DNA of 64,000 nucleotides from assembly GCA_946411635.1 (NCBI GenBank), contig CAMKES010000006.1, forward strand, positions 1 to 64,000, written 5' to 3'. Position 1 is the first letter of the stretch, and the number at the start of each line of letters is the position of its first letter. The DNA is from an uncultured Clostridia bacterium. Lineage in GTDB: Bacteria > Bacillota > Clostridia > Christensenellales > CAG-138. The position numbers were made by a program, and so were the translations under genes. Below are positions 45,905-54,984 of this stretch, piece by piece. Under the pieces are notes generated by a model. The model had not been told where the DNA came from, searched no databases, and was given only the letters and a program-made list of their open reading frames with translations.

Positions 45905-48469
45905 TTATTTCTTTTTTGCGTAGGGCGTTCCGTCGAGCGGAAGCTTCATGCGGAACACGCCGTCGCGGTTATAATACGCGTTCTGCACCGCGGGCGCGGT
46001 CGGGATCGTGCAGATCTCGCCGATGCCCTTTGCGCCGCAGGCCAGTCCGTCCTTCGAAGCCTTTTCGACGAGGATCGCGTCGACCGGCGGCGTCTTGTCC
46101 GCGCGGAACAGGCCCAGCGTGCCGTATTTTGCCGACGGTCTGCCGTTTTGCAGCGGGAAGTCCTCCGTTAGCGCGTAGCCGAGGCCCATCACGACGCCGC
46201 CTTCGATCTGTCCTTCGGCGGCGCGCGGATTAACCGCCACGCCGAGATCGTGGATCGCGGTGACGCGCTTTACGGTGCCGTCGTCGTTCAGCTCGACCAC
46301 GTGCGTGGCGTAGCCGTAGGCGATGTGCGAGACCGGGTTCGGCTTGTCGCTGCCGAGCTTATCGGTGATCCCCGTGTATTCGCCGAGGAACGAGCGCCCC
46401 TCCAGCGCTTCCCACGAGCCCTCTTTTTCGAGCGCTTCTTTGATCTGTTTCGCGGCGCGTACGACCGCTTCGCCGGTGAACAGCGTCTGTCTCGACGCGG
46501 TGGTGTTGCCCGCGTCCGGTGCGAGCGCCGTGTCGGGCGTGCAGTAATGCACGCGTTCGTGCGGAATGCCGAGGATCTCCGCCGCCATCTGCGTCTGCAC
46601 CGTGCCCATGCCCTGTCCGATGCACGCCGCGGACGAATGCAGATACACGTCGCCGCCTCTGACCTCGATGCGGCAGCGTCCCGTATCGGGGATGCCGACG
46701 CCGAGGCCCGCGTTTTTCATTGCGCAGGCGATGCCCGCCTTCGGGTCGCGCTCGAGGATCGGCCGCGCGGCGTCGAGCGTTTCGACGAGCGCCGTCGTTT
46801 CGTCGGCGATCTGCCCGTTCGGCAGCACCTGCCCGGGGCGGATCGCGTTGCGGTAGCGGATCTCGAACGCCGAGATGCCGACGAGCGCCGCGAGCTGATT
46901 CAGATTGCACTCGGTGGCAAAGCAGCTCTGCGTGACGCCGAACCCGCGGAACGCGCCCGCAGGCGGATTGTTCGTGTAGATCGCCTTGCCGTCGATGTCG
47001 ACGTTCTGATAGTTATAGGGACCCGCCGCGTGCGTGCAGGCGCGCTGCAGGACCGGCCCGCCGAGCGAGGCGTACGCGCCGGTGTCGGAGATCAGCGTCG
47101 CCTTCATGGCGGTAAGGTACCCGTTCTCGTCGCAGGCGGTGGTGAATTCCATCTCCATCGCGTGGCGTTTCGGATGGATCAAAAGGCTTTCCGCGCGTGA
47201 GAACGCGACCTTGACGGGACGGCCCGTGTGCCACGCGAGCAGCGCCGCGTGGTGCTGCACGCTCATGTCCTCCTTGCCGCCGAAGCCGCCGCCGACCATC
47301 ATCGCGGTCACGCGGACCTTGTCCTGCGGAAGACCGAGCATCTGCGCGCACTCCTTGCGCGTCTGATAGATGCCCTGATCGCCCGAAAAGATACGAACGC
47401 CGTCGCCCTCGCGGTACGCCACCGCGCATTCGGGCTCCAGGAACGCGTGATCCGTGGGCGGCGTGGAATAGTGATTCGTGACGACGTATTTGCTGTTTTT
47501 GATGACCTCGTCGGCGTTTCCGCGCACGAGATGCTCGTGCGAAAGCACGTTCGTGCCGTTCGATTCGTGCACGAGGATCTCGTCCTTCAGACCCTCCGCC
47601 ATGTCGAGCACGGACGGAAGTTCCTCGTATTCGACCCTGACGAGCGCCGCCGCCGCGCGCGCCTGCGCCTCGGTCTCCGCCGCGACCAGCGCGATCGCGT
47701 CGCCCAGAAAATGCGTGATCTTCCCTTCGGGGATCATCACGTCGTAGTCCTGCTTCAGATGCCCGATCTTGACGGTCCCGGGAATGTCCTTTGCGGTCAG
47801 CACGCAGACGACGCCGGGCGCGGCCTGCGCTTCGCTCGTGTCGATCGAGAGCACCCGCGCACGCGGATAGGCGCTTCGCGCCGCCGTGCCGTACAGCATG
47901 CCGTCGAGATACAGATCGTCGGCGTACTTCGCGTCGCCAAGCGCTTTTGCGGGCGCGTCGACACGGTCGAGGTTTTCGCCCACGACGCCCTTCAATACGC
48001 GCTTCGGCACTTCCCCGCCCTCGCGGAACGTCTTTGCCGCGAGCAGGATCGCTTCTTCGATCTTTTGGTAGCCGGTGCAGCGGCAGATGTTCATGCGGAT
48101 CGCGTCCTTCACCTGCGCGGGCGTCGGATCCGGCTCGCGGTCCAGAAGCGCCTTCGCCGCCATCACCATGCCCGGCGTGCAGAAGCCGCACTGCACGGCG
48201 CCCGCCTCGGTGAACGCGTACGCGTAGACCTCGCGCTCGCGCGGGGTAAGTCCCTCGCAGGTGACGACACTCTTGCCCTCCATGCGGTCGGTCTGCTGGA
48301 CGCAGGCCTTGACCGCCTTGCCGTCGATCACGACCGTGCAGGTGCCGCACGCGCCCTCCGAACAGCCGTTTTTGACGCTGGTCAGACGCAGATCGTCCCT
48401 GAGAAAGCGGATCAGTTTTTTGTTTTCCGGGCAGGTCACCTGCCGTCCGTTTACGATGAAGCTTGCCAT
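45905..48469 (-). CDS. Molybdenum hydroxylase, selenium-dependent xanthine dehydrogenase type
   Basis: An 854-aa fused protein. The N terminus (1-155) holds two 2Fe-2S domains: GCSEGACGTC with its fourth Cys (VKACVQ), then CGFCTPG and CRCTGYQ. The large Mo-cofactor domain follows, with AMMVGGGFGGKED, NPPAGAFRGFG and AACIGQGMGTVQTQ. No FAD domain is present. This 2Fe-2S + Mo architecture next to ygfK and ssnA matches the selenium-dependent molybdenum hydroxylases (XdhD-like) of purine-fermenting anaerobes. Probable substrate is xanthine or a related purine. No in-frame UGA is used, since selenium is a labile cofactor in this class. Maturation genes are not in the window. Confidence 0.88.
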   Translation of the reverse strand: MASFIVNGRQVTCPENKKLIRFLRDDLRLTSVKNGCSEGACGTCTVVIDGKAVKACVQQTDRMEGKSVVTCEGLTPREREVYAYAFTEAGAVQCGFCTPGMVMAAKALLDREPDPTPAQVKDAIRMNICRCTGYQKIEEAILLAAKTFREGGEVPKRVLKGVVGENLDRVDAPAKALGDAKYADDLYLDGMLYGTAARSAYPRARVLSIDTSEAQAAPGVVCVLTAKDIPGTVKIGHLKQDYDVMIPEGKITHFLGDAIALVAAETEAQARAAAALVRVEYEELPSVLDMAEGLKDEILVHESNGTNVLSHEHLVRGNADEVIKNSKYVVTNHYSTPPTDHAFLEPECAVAYREGDGVRIFSGDQGIYQTRKECAQMLGLPQDKVRVTAMMVGGGFGGKEDMSVQHHAALLAWHTGRPVKVAFSRAESLLIHPKRHAMEMEFTTACDENGYLTAMKATLISDTGAYASLGGPVLQRACTHAAGPYNYQNVDIDGKAIYTNNPPAGAFRGFGVTQSCFATECNLNQLAALVGISAFEIRYRNAIRPGQVLPNGQIADETTALVETLDAARPILERDPKAGIACAMKNAGLGVGIPDTGRCRIEVRGGDVYLHSSAACIGQGMGTVQTQMAAEILGIPHERVHYCTPDTALAPDAGNTTASRQTLFTGEAVVRAAKQIKEALEKEGSWEALEGRSFLGEYTGITDKLGSDKPNPVSHIAYGYATHVVELNDDGTVKRVTAIHDLGVAVNPRAAEGQIEGGVVMGLGYALTEDFPLQNGRPSAKYGTLGLFRADKTPPVDAILVEKASKDGLACGAKGIGEICTIPTAPAVQNAYYNRDGVFRMKLPLDGTPYAKKK

Positions 48470-48487
48470 GCGCTTCCTTTCCGGCGT

Positions 48488-51463
48488 TCAGCCGATCAAG
48501 TAAGAGTATTCCTTCAGAACCGTTTCGATCATCGCCTTCGCGTCCGGATCGATCGCGTCTCGGTCGAGATCGACCGTTCTTACGCCGTTCAGACGCAGTT
48601 TCACCGTGCGCTCCGCAAGCGGGAGGAAGCCCGGATTGTCGGAGCCGTCGAACTCCGCTTCGGTCGCGAACAGCGTGAATTTTTCTTTATACGGCCTCGA
48701 ATCGTACGGGCAGAACACGAGGCAGTTGCCGCACTCGTTGCACATGCGGTCGACGTGCAGGATCTGCGGCATATGTTTGCCGGGCACCTTGATCGCGACG
48801 TTCGCGCGGTTCGGGCACACCTGCACGCAGCATTCGCACACCGTTCCGCAGTTCAGACAGCGCCCGCGCTCCTTCTCGGCCTGTTCGTAGTCCTTCAGAA
48901 CGCCCTGCTTTTCGAAGCACGCGTCTTCGGTCGTCTGCGCGCAGCCGCAGATCCCGTATGCATATTTTCCGGCGATCGCGTCCGCGGCCTTCCGCGCGTC
49001 CGCAATGCCCTCGACGACCGTCGCGGGACCGCGGCTGCAGTCGCCGATCACGTATACATTTGCACGGCTCGTCTGAAGATTCGCGTCGGTTTTGACTCTG
49101 CCGCGTTCGGTAAGCGCAATGCCGTTTTCAAGGAACAGCGCGGTCTCGACCTTCTCGCCGACCGCCGCGATCAGCGTGTCGCACGGAAGCGAGATCCGTT
49201 CGCCGGTTTCGACCGGACTGCGCCTGCCCGACGCGTCCGGCGCGCCGAGCTTCATCACGCTGCACAGAAGCGCGCCGTTTTCAAACGCAACGGGCGCCAG
49301 CAGCTCGCGGAACTCGACGCCGTCCTCTTTGGCGAGCGCGAGCTCCTCCTCGTCCGCAGGCATGTACTTTGCGGTGCGCCGGTAAACGAGCCGCACGCGC
49401 TTAACGCCGGGCGTACGGATTGCGGCGCGCGCCGCGTCCATGGCGGTGTTGCCGCCGCCGACGACGATCACGTTTTCGCCGATCGCGCCGAGCGTGCCCG
49501 CCTTGCTCTCCTCGAGGAAGCGGATGACGTTCATCGCCTCGCCTTTTTCGAGCTTCATGTTCCCCTCCGCCCATGCGCCGACGGCGTACACGACGTCGGT
49601 AAAGCCGGCTCCGAACAGCGCGTCCGCGTCCGGCGCGGGCGTATTCGTACGAACATCGACGCCCACGGCGCGCAGGATCCTCTCATCGCTGTCGATCGCC
49701 TCGGAGCCGATGCGGAATTCCGGAATGACGTAACGGACGACGCCGCCGAGCCGTTCGCGCTTTTCAAACAGCGTGACCGCCGTTCCCTGCCGCGCAAGGA
49801 AGAACGCCGCCGCCATGCCCGCGGGACCGCCGCCGACGACCGCGGCCTTTTTGCCGTTCGGCGCAGCCGGCTTCAGCTCCTTCAAGAGCGTTTCCAGGCC
49901 GTTTTCCGCCGCGGTCAGCTTCGCTCTGCGGATGCGGACGGATTCTTCGTAAAAGCTTCTGGTGCACTTGTCCGCGCAGTGATGCGGGCAGATCGTGCCG
50001 GTGATGAACGGCAGCGGATTCTTTTCGGCGATCAGCTGCAGCGCGTCCGCGTATTTGCCCCTGCCGACGAGTTCGACGTACTGCGGGATATCCTGTCCGA
50101 TCGGACAGCCGTGCGTGCACGGCGCAGTGAAGCAGTCGAACAGCGGGACCTTTTCGTCGAGCTTGCGCTTCGGCAGCGGCTTGACCGGCTTCGTGTTGCG
50201 GACGGACGCGCGCGCCTGCTTCGCAAGCAGCGCGACCCTGCCGACGGACACGCCGGTAAACGGCGCGTACGGCAGTTTTTCGCAGATCTCGCCGAGCTGC
50301 GTGAGCCGCTGATAGCCGCCGGGCTTCAGGATCGTCGTCGCCAGCGTGATCGGCCAGATCCCCGCCTCGAACAGCGGTCCGATATTGAACGCGTCGACGC
50401 CGCCCGAGAACGAGAGACGGAGCCTGCCGTCGAATTCCTCGCTCATGCGCTTCGCCATCTCGATCGTGAGCGGATAGAGCGAGCGGCCGGACATGTACAT
50501 TTCATTGCTCGGAAGCTCGCCGCGCGTGACGTCGACCGGGAAGGTGTTCGAAAGCTTCAGTCCGAAGGTCACGCCGTTTTTCTTCGCGAGCGCAAGGAGG
50601 CGCCGGAACATCGGCACGGCGTCCTTGTACTGCAGATCCTCGTTGAAGTGATGCTCGTCGAACACGACGTAGTCGAAGCCGAGATCGTCGAGCGTTTTTC
50701 TCGCGTACGCGTAGCCGAGGATCGTCGGGTTGCACTTGACGAAGGTGTTGAGATGCTTGACGTCGATCAGATACTGCGCGATGCGCTCGATCTCCTGCGG
50801 CGGACAGCCGTGCAGGGTCGAAAGCGTGATCGAGGTGCACACGTGCGGATCGATCGCATCGAGATACGCCCCGTCGACGCGCCCGAAGCGGTCGAGGTTC
50901 GCTTTCGCCCAGTCCATGCACTCGGTCCAGATCGCGGTCTTCGACGCGTCCTTCATGCCCTCGATGAACGCGTCGATCTTCGGGGACGTGATGCCCGCGT
51001 AATCGTAACCGACGCTCATGTTGAAGATGAACCCGTTCGGGTCGCCCCAGCTGAATTCCTTTGTGAACAGCTTCAGCAGGAACCACGCCTTAACGTACTC
51101 TTCGAGCGCCTGCGGCACGGTGAGCTCGGTCGACCACTCGCAGTTGTAGCACTCGTCCTGCGCGACGATGCAGGGACGTCCGATGCAGGCGGCAAGCTCC
51201 TCGCCGTCCATGATCTGCACGGTCTTGAGCTCAAAGAAGCGCGCGCCGGCGTAGTACGCGGCGAGGATGTTCTGCGTGAGCTGCGTGTTCGGACCCGCGG
51301 CGGGACCGAACGGCGTTTCGAGCCGCTCGCCGAAGATCGAAAGCAGTTTGCCGGGCACAGGCTTATACGGCCGCTTTACCCCGAACACGCTGCCGCTTTT
51401 GTACTCGTTCAGCACCCACTCCGTCAGCTTGCGGAACGGGATCGGCGTCATTCTTTCGGACAT
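48488..51463 (-). CDS. ygfK: YgfK-type Fe-S flavoprotein (putative selenate reductase subunit)
   Basis: A 991-aa electron-transfer protein. A dihydroorotate-dehydrogenase-like barrel (about 1-410) is followed by a Cys-rich segment (CFTAPCTHGCPIGQDIP and TICPHHCADKC, 4Fe-4S), then a FAD/NAD domain (AAVVGGGPAGMAAAFFLARQG region and VIVVGGGNTAMDAARAAI). The end carries two ferredoxin-type Cys clusters (CLNCGTVCECC and CNECGNCLVFC). The order is that of YgfK, always found near selenium-dependent hydroxylases and SsnA. It probably links pyridine nucleotide or ferredoxin to the FAD-less hydroxylase encoded 18 nt downstream. Confidence 0.9.
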   Translation of the reverse strand: MSERMTPIPFRKLTEWVLNEYKSGSVFGVKRPYKPVPGKLLSIFGERLETPFGPAAGPNTQLTQNILAAYYAGARFFELKTVQIMDGEELAACIGRPCIVAQDECYNCEWSTELTVPQALEEYVKAWFLLKLFTKEFSWGDPNGFIFNMSVGYDYAGITSPKIDAFIEGMKDASKTAIWTECMDWAKANLDRFGRVDGAYLDAIDPHVCTSITLSTLHGCPPQEIERIAQYLIDVKHLNTFVKCNPTILGYAYARKTLDDLGFDYVVFDEHHFNEDLQYKDAVPMFRRLLALAKKNGVTFGLKLSNTFPVDVTRGELPSNEMYMSGRSLYPLTIEMAKRMSEEFDGRLRLSFSGGVDAFNIGPLFEAGIWPITLATTILKPGGYQRLTQLGEICEKLPYAPFTGVSVGRVALLAKQARASVRNTKPVKPLPKRKLDEKVPLFDCFTAPCTHGCPIGQDIPQYVELVGRGKYADALQLIAEKNPLPFITGTICPHHCADKCTRSFYEESVRIRRAKLTAAENGLETLLKELKPAAPNGKKAAVVGGGPAGMAAAFFLARQGTAVTLFEKRERLGGVVRYVIPEFRIGSEAIDSDERILRAVGVDVRTNTPAPDADALFGAGFTDVVYAVGAWAEGNMKLEKGEAMNVIRFLEESKAGTLGAIGENVIVVGGGNTAMDAARAAIRTPGVKRVRLVYRRTAKYMPADEEELALAKEDGVEFRELLAPVAFENGALLCSVMKLGAPDASGRRSPVETGERISLPCDTLIAAVGEKVETALFLENGIALTERGRVKTDANLQTSRANVYVIGDCSRGPATVVEGIADARKAADAIAGKYAYGICGCAQTTEDACFEKQGVLKDYEQAEKERGRCLNCGTVCECCVQVCPNRANVAIKVPGKHMPQILHVDRMCNECGNCLVFCPYDSRPYKEKFTLFATEAEFDGSDNPGFLPLAERTVKLRLNGVRTVDLDRDAIDPDAKAMIETVLKEYSYLIG

Positions 51464-51484
51464 GGTTCGTTCCTCCCGTACGAT

Positions 51485-52813
51485 TTATGCGTTGACCGCC
51501 GCCCAGAGCTTTTTCGCGCTCTCGCGGCATTTTGCCATGAGTTCCTTTTCGTCGCAGACGAGCAGTTCGCGGTCCTTCATCAGGACTTTGCCGTTACACA
51601 CCGTAGTCACGACGGATCTGCCGTTCATGCCGAACAGGATGTGCGAGTTCGCGTTGTTCCCGTCCATCGGCGTCAGCGGATCGTAGTCGGTCACGATCAC
51701 GTCCGCATACGCGCCGGGCTTCAGAACGCCGAGCGGCGCACGGAAATACCGTCCCGCGATCGCGGCGTTGCCGTTGAACAGCATATCGGGGATCTCGCCC
51801 CACGCGACCGTCGGATCGCACAGATGATGCTTATGGATGATGTTGCCGACCTTGTAGCTTTCGAGCATGTCGTTCGTGTAGCCGTCGGTGCCGAGGCCGA
51901 GCAGCAGCCCGAGTTTTTTCATATGGATCACGGGCCCGCAGCCGACCGCGTTGCCCATGTTGGATTCGGGGTTGTGCACGACGGCGGTGTCGGTCGCCTT
52001 CAGGAGCTCCATCTCGGCCTTGTTGATGTGCACGCAGTGGATCGCAAGCGTTTTGTTTCCGAGAACGCCCGCGTCGTAGAAGCGGCTGATGATGCGCTTG
52101 CCGTACTTGTCCAGCGAATCCTGAAGATCCCCCGGTCCCTCCGCGCAGTGCACGTGGAAGCCCGCTTCCTTTCCGCCGTGCGCGAGACAGTCCTCCAGCG
52201 TCCTGTCGGAGAGCGTGAACGCGGCGTGCAGGCCCATCATGCCCTTCACCATGTCGCTTTCGTCGTTCGCGGCTTTTTTGATGAAGCGCTCGTTCTCGAG
52301 GATCGACTGCATGCGCTTTTCCTCGCCGTCGCGGTCGCTGACCTCGTAGCAGAGCGAGGTGCGCACGCCGGATTCCTTCGCGGCAGCTTCGATCTCGTCC
52401 AGAGAGCCCGGGATGTCAAAGAAGCTCGCGTGATGATCGAACACGGTCGTGACGCCGTTCTTGATGCAGTCCGCATAGACGGCTTTGGCAGACCAGTAAT
52501 CGTTCTCCTTCGTGAGGCAGCGGTCGATCTTCCACCACATGCCTTCCAGGATGTCGTTGAAGTTGTGCGGGTTGTAGCCGCGGATACTGAGTCCTCTTGC
52601 GAACGCGCTGTAGATGTGGTTGTGCATGTTGATGAGACCCGGCATGATCACGCCGCCGTGCGCGTCGATCCACTCCGCGTCCGGGTACTTCGCTTTGAGC
52701 GCCGCCGTCGTGCCGACCTCCTTCACGTACCGTCCGTCCAGCGCGACCGCGCCGTTTTCAAAGAACTCCGCGCCGTTTCTTGTGAGCAGTCTGCCGTTGC
52801 CGATCAGGATCAT
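51485..52813 (-). CDS. ssnA: SsnA-type amidohydrolase
   Basis: A 442-aa metal-dependent aminohydrolase of the ATZ/TRZ family. The metal ligands appear in NMHNHIYSAF (HxH), FHVHCAEG, LAIHCVHIN and LGLGTDGYTND. It carries the SsnA-specific N terminus ILIGNGRLLTRNG. Start ATG 52813 has GAGGGAG about 9 nt upstream; the longer frame is leader DNA. First gene of ssnA-ygfK-hydroxylase. In the described purine clusters SsnA is placed among the purine-ring processing enzymes; the exact reaction is not settled. Confidence 0.9.
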   Translation of the reverse strand: MILIGNGRLLTRNGAEFFENGAVALDGRYVKEVGTTAALKAKYPDAEWIDAHGGVIMPGLINMHNHIYSAFARGLSIRGYNPHNFNDILEGMWWKIDRCLTKENDYWSAKAVYADCIKNGVTTVFDHHASFFDIPGSLDEIEAAAKESGVRTSLCYEVSDRDGEEKRMQSILENERFIKKAANDESDMVKGMMGLHAAFTLSDRTLEDCLAHGGKEAGFHVHCAEGPGDLQDSLDKYGKRIISRFYDAGVLGNKTLAIHCVHINKAEMELLKATDTAVVHNPESNMGNAVGCGPVIHMKKLGLLLGLGTDGYTNDMLESYKVGNIIHKHHLCDPTVAWGEIPDMLFNGNAAIAGRYFRAPLGVLKPGAYADVIVTDYDPLTPMDGNNANSHILFGMNGRSVVTTVCNGKVLMKDRELLVCDEKELMAKCRESAKKLWAAVNA

Positions 52814-52849
52814 AAAGCCACACTCCCTCGATTTTATATTTATGAGTAT

Positions 52850-52878
52850 ATTATACATGGATTTGCAGGGAAAGGCAA
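52850..52878 (-). promoter_or_regulatory. Promoter of the ssnA operon
   Basis: Minus-strand -35 TTGCCT (52873-52878), 17-bp spacer, -10 TATAAT (52850-52855). Leader about 30 nt. The left arm of the inverted repeat at 52862-52907 lies in its spacer. Confidence 0.8.
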
Positions 52879-52907
52879 GCGCGGAAAGCGATCGTTTCCC
52901 TTGCAAA
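52862..52907. promoter_or_regulatory. Inverted repeat between divergent promoters (candidate operator)
   Basis: Arms TTTGCAGGGAAA (52862-52873) and TTTCCCTTGCAAA (52895-52907) are reverse complements except for one extra base. They cover the spacer of the ssnA promoter and the -35 of the PLP-enzyme promoter, so one bound protein could control both directions. Confidence 0.55.
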
Positions 52908-52929
52908 CGCGCGCCGGCGGGTGTATGAT
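52901..52929 (+). promoter_or_regulatory. Promoter of the threonine-synthase-like gene
   Basis: -35 TTGCAA (52901-52906), 17-bp spacer, -10 TATGAT (52924-52929). The leader holds AAGGAG and is about 22 nt. Confidence 0.8.
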
Positions 52930-52957
52930 GAACAGAGACCCGAAAAGGAGCGAGATC

Positions 52958-54193
52958 ATGAGACGCGTTTACGGCTACCGCTGCACCCTCTGCGGAAAGG
53001 AATATCCCTACGGACCGGAGCTGATGACCTGCCCCGCCTGCGGCGAGAAGGGCATCCTGGACATCCTGTTCGATTACGACGAAGTCAAAAAAGAACTGAA
53101 CCGCGACACGCTGAAGCGCGATCGCGACAACAGCATGTGGCGCTATAAGGCGCTGATGCCCTTAAAAGGCGAAGGACTTGCGAAGTTTCTGCGCATCGGC
53201 TGGACGCCGCTGTACGAAAGCCTGCGGCTCGGAAACGAGCTGGGACTCAAAAAGCTTTTCATCAAGGACGACGGCATCAATCCGACCGCGAGCTTAAAGG
53301 ACCGCGCAAGCGGCGTGGCGGTCGCGAAGGCGATCGAGCTGGGTTACGACACGATCTGCTGCTCCTCCACCGGCAACGCGGCTTCCTCCTGCGCGGGCAA
53401 CGCGGCGCGCATGGGGCTCAAAACCGTCATCTTCGTGCCGGAGCGCGCGCCGAAGGGCAAGGTCGCGCAGCTTCTGATCTTCGGGGCGAACGTCATCTCC
53501 GTCAAAGGCGATTACCGCCAGACCTTCGAGCTTTCGAAGGCGGCGATCGAGAAATGGGGCTTTTACAACCGCAACGCGGGCATCAACCCGATCCTCACCG
53601 AAGGCAAAAAGACGGTCGCGCTGGAAATCGCGGAGCAGTTGAACTGGGAACCCACCGACTGGGTCGCGGTGTCGGTCGGCGACGGCTGCACGATCGGCGG
53701 CGTCTATAACGGCTTCCATGATCTCTTTGAGATGGGCATGATCGACCGCATCCCGAAGATCCTCGGCGTGCAGTCCACCGGCTGCTGCCCGTTCGTGGAC
53801 GCGGCGAACAACAACCGCGATCTCGTGCCGACGCCCGAAAACACGCTTGCGGACTCCATCGCCGTCGGCGTACCGAGAAATCCGAAGAAGGCGCTGCGCG
53901 CGGTCAAGCTGAGCGGCGGACGCTGGATCGCCGTCACCGACGACGAGATCCTTGCGGCGATGCGGCTTCTGGGCCGGAGCGAGGGCGTGTTCGGAGAACC
54001 CGCGGGCGTGACCGCCACCGCAGGCGTGGTGCGCGCCGTCAAAGAGGGCTTGATCCGTGCGGACGAGACCGTGACGGTCATTTCGACCGGCAGCGGACTG
54101 AAGGACGTGAACAACGCGCTGAAGGCCGCCGGCGAACCGTTCCTGTGCGAGCCGGACCTTGCGGCGCTCGAAGCAAGCGGCCGGATCCGATAA
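52958..54193 (+). CDS. Threonine-synthase-like PLP enzyme with N-terminal zinc ribbon
   Basis: A 411-aa fold-type II PLP enzyme. A zinc ribbon (CTLC ... CPAC, about 9-27) precedes the catalytic domain. The PLP lysine is in TASLKDRASGVAVA, the phosphate loop is SSTGNAASSCAG, and the C-terminal glycine loop is STGSGLKDVN. This fits threonine synthase, but the family also includes diaminopropionate ammonia-lyase relatives. ATG 52958 has AAGGAG 8 nt upstream; longer open frames to the left are antisense to the hydroxylase genes. Shared control region with ssnA suggests a role beside purine catabolism, or a housekeeping thrC that happens to lie here. No other threonine gene is nearby. Confidence 0.85.
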   Translation: MRRVYGYRCTLCGKEYPYGPELMTCPACGEKGILDILFDYDEVKKELNRDTLKRDRDNSMWRYKALMPLKGEGLAKFLRIGWTPLYESLRLGNELGLKKLFIKDDGINPTASLKDRASGVAVAKAIELGYDTICCSSTGNAASSCAGNAARMGLKTVIFVPERAPKGKVAQLLIFGANVISVKGDYRQTFELSKAAIEKWGFYNRNAGINPILTEGKKTVALEIAEQLNWEPTDWVAVSVGDGCTIGGVYNGFHDLFEMGMIDRIPKILGVQSTGCCPFVDAANNNRDLVPTPENTLADSIAVGVPRNPKKALRAVKLSGGRWIAVTDDEILAAMRLLGRSEGVFGEPAGVTATAGVVRAVKEGLIRADETVTVISTGSGLKDVNNALKAAGEPFLCEPDLAALEASGRIR

Positions 54194-54244
54194 GCGAATA
54201 CGAAAAACGCCCCGCTTCACAGGCGTTCTGTCAAGGGGTTTTTC

Positions 54245-54277
54245 AAAAGCACGGTCGGTTTTCGGCTGTGCTTTTTT
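54245..54277 (+). terminator. Terminator of the PLP-enzyme gene
   Basis: A 13-bp stem with GU pairs (AAAAGCACGGTCG / CGGCTGTGCTTTT) followed by TTGTT. The T-run also supplies the -35 of the next gene. Confidence 0.75.
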
Positions 54278-54278
54278 G

Positions 54279-54307
54279 TTGCGTCCTATCGGAATCCGTG
54301 ATAGAAT
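54279..54307 (+). promoter_or_regulatory. Promoter of the AT-rich GNAT gene
   Basis: -35 TTGCGT (54279-54284), 17-bp spacer, -10 TAGAAT (54302-54307), 35 nt before the ATG. Confidence 0.55.
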
Positions 54308-54342
54308 CAATGCGTCAAATCAGGATGGATAGGTGAGAGGGT

Positions 54343-54861
54343 ATGGAAACGAATAGACTGTTCATCAGACCGATGACGGAATCCGATCAAAATGCATTTC
54401 TGAATGGAATTGCAGATCGGGCATTGCGGATTGCCTATGGGTTTCCAAAGGAATTGGACGAAACTGTTTCGCTGAAGATCTTCCGTCATTTTTGCGAATT
54501 AAAGGGATCGTATTCTATGATCGAAAAAGCAACCGGCAATATGATCGGATTTCTTCTGGATGTTGATGTGGAATTACCGGAAAGCATTTTAGAAACGTTA
54601 GAAGGAAAAGGGCGAACATTGGCATTTGCCGTATTCCCTCCATATCAGCGGAAAGGGTATATGGAGGAAGCACTGAACGCTTACATTCCGCATTTGTTTC
54701 GGGATCTTGCGGTAACGTATGTCCATTGCGGTCATTTCGGAAACAATGAACCGAGCAGGCATTTGTTGCAAAAAATGGGTTTTCAAGTGCACGCGAATCA
54801 TGCAATCAAAGAAAGGATTATAATAGACCAGATCAAACAAAGATTAGCTGAAATCAAATAA
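54343..54861 (+). CDS. GNAT family N-acetyltransferase (RimJ/RimL-like)
   Basis: A 172-aa acetyltransferase beginning METNRLFIRPMTESDQ, typical of the RimJ/RimL group. The acetyl-CoA loop is YQRKGYMEEAL and the C-terminal motif is NEPSRHLLQKMGFQ. The gene is visibly AT-richer than the neighbouring thrC-like and ser genes and stands alone, so it is probably acquired. Substrate unknown. Confidence 0.88.
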   Translation: METNRLFIRPMTESDQNAFLNGIADRALRIAYGFPKELDETVSLKIFRHFCELKGSYSMIEKATGNMIGFLLDVDVELPESILETLEGKGRTLAFAVFPPYQRKGYMEEALNAYIPHLFRDLAVTYVHCGHFGNNEPSRHLLQKMGFQVHANHAIKERIIIDQIKQRLAEIK

Positions 54862-54864
54862 AAA

Positions 54865-54887
54865 CCTGTTTGTCTGAAACAAACAGG
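54865..54887. terminator. Hairpin after the AT-rich GNAT gene
   Basis: Stem CCTGTTTGT / ACAAACAGG just after the stop codon. The T-tract (TTTTTATTT) lies on the minus-strand side, so it would stop leftward transcripts better than rightward ones. Confidence 0.5.
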
Positions 54888-54984
54888 CACAGACCTTCCG
54901 GGAAACAGTATCTTCTCGGGAGGGTTTATGAAGCGCACGTATCACCTCCGTATGGCGGTGTATAAGTGCGCTCTTACAAAAAAG

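Noticed and set aside
45905..48469. Selenocysteine in the molybdenum hydroxylase
   Set aside because: No in-frame UGA within the gene; selenium in this class is a labile cofactor rather than selenocysteine.
47228..52957. A very long plus-strand open frame running into the PLP enzyme, which could be read as a 2321-aa fusion protein
   Set aside because: The extra sequence is Arg/Ala/Asp/Val-rich antisense of the hydroxylase, ygfK and ssnA genes, as expected in high-GC DNA. A ribosome site and promoter place the true start at 52958.
52930..52957. Riboswitch upstream of the PLP-enzyme gene or of the ssnA operon
   Set aside because: Both leaders are only 20-35 nt long, too short for a known purine, SAM or amino-acid riboswitch.
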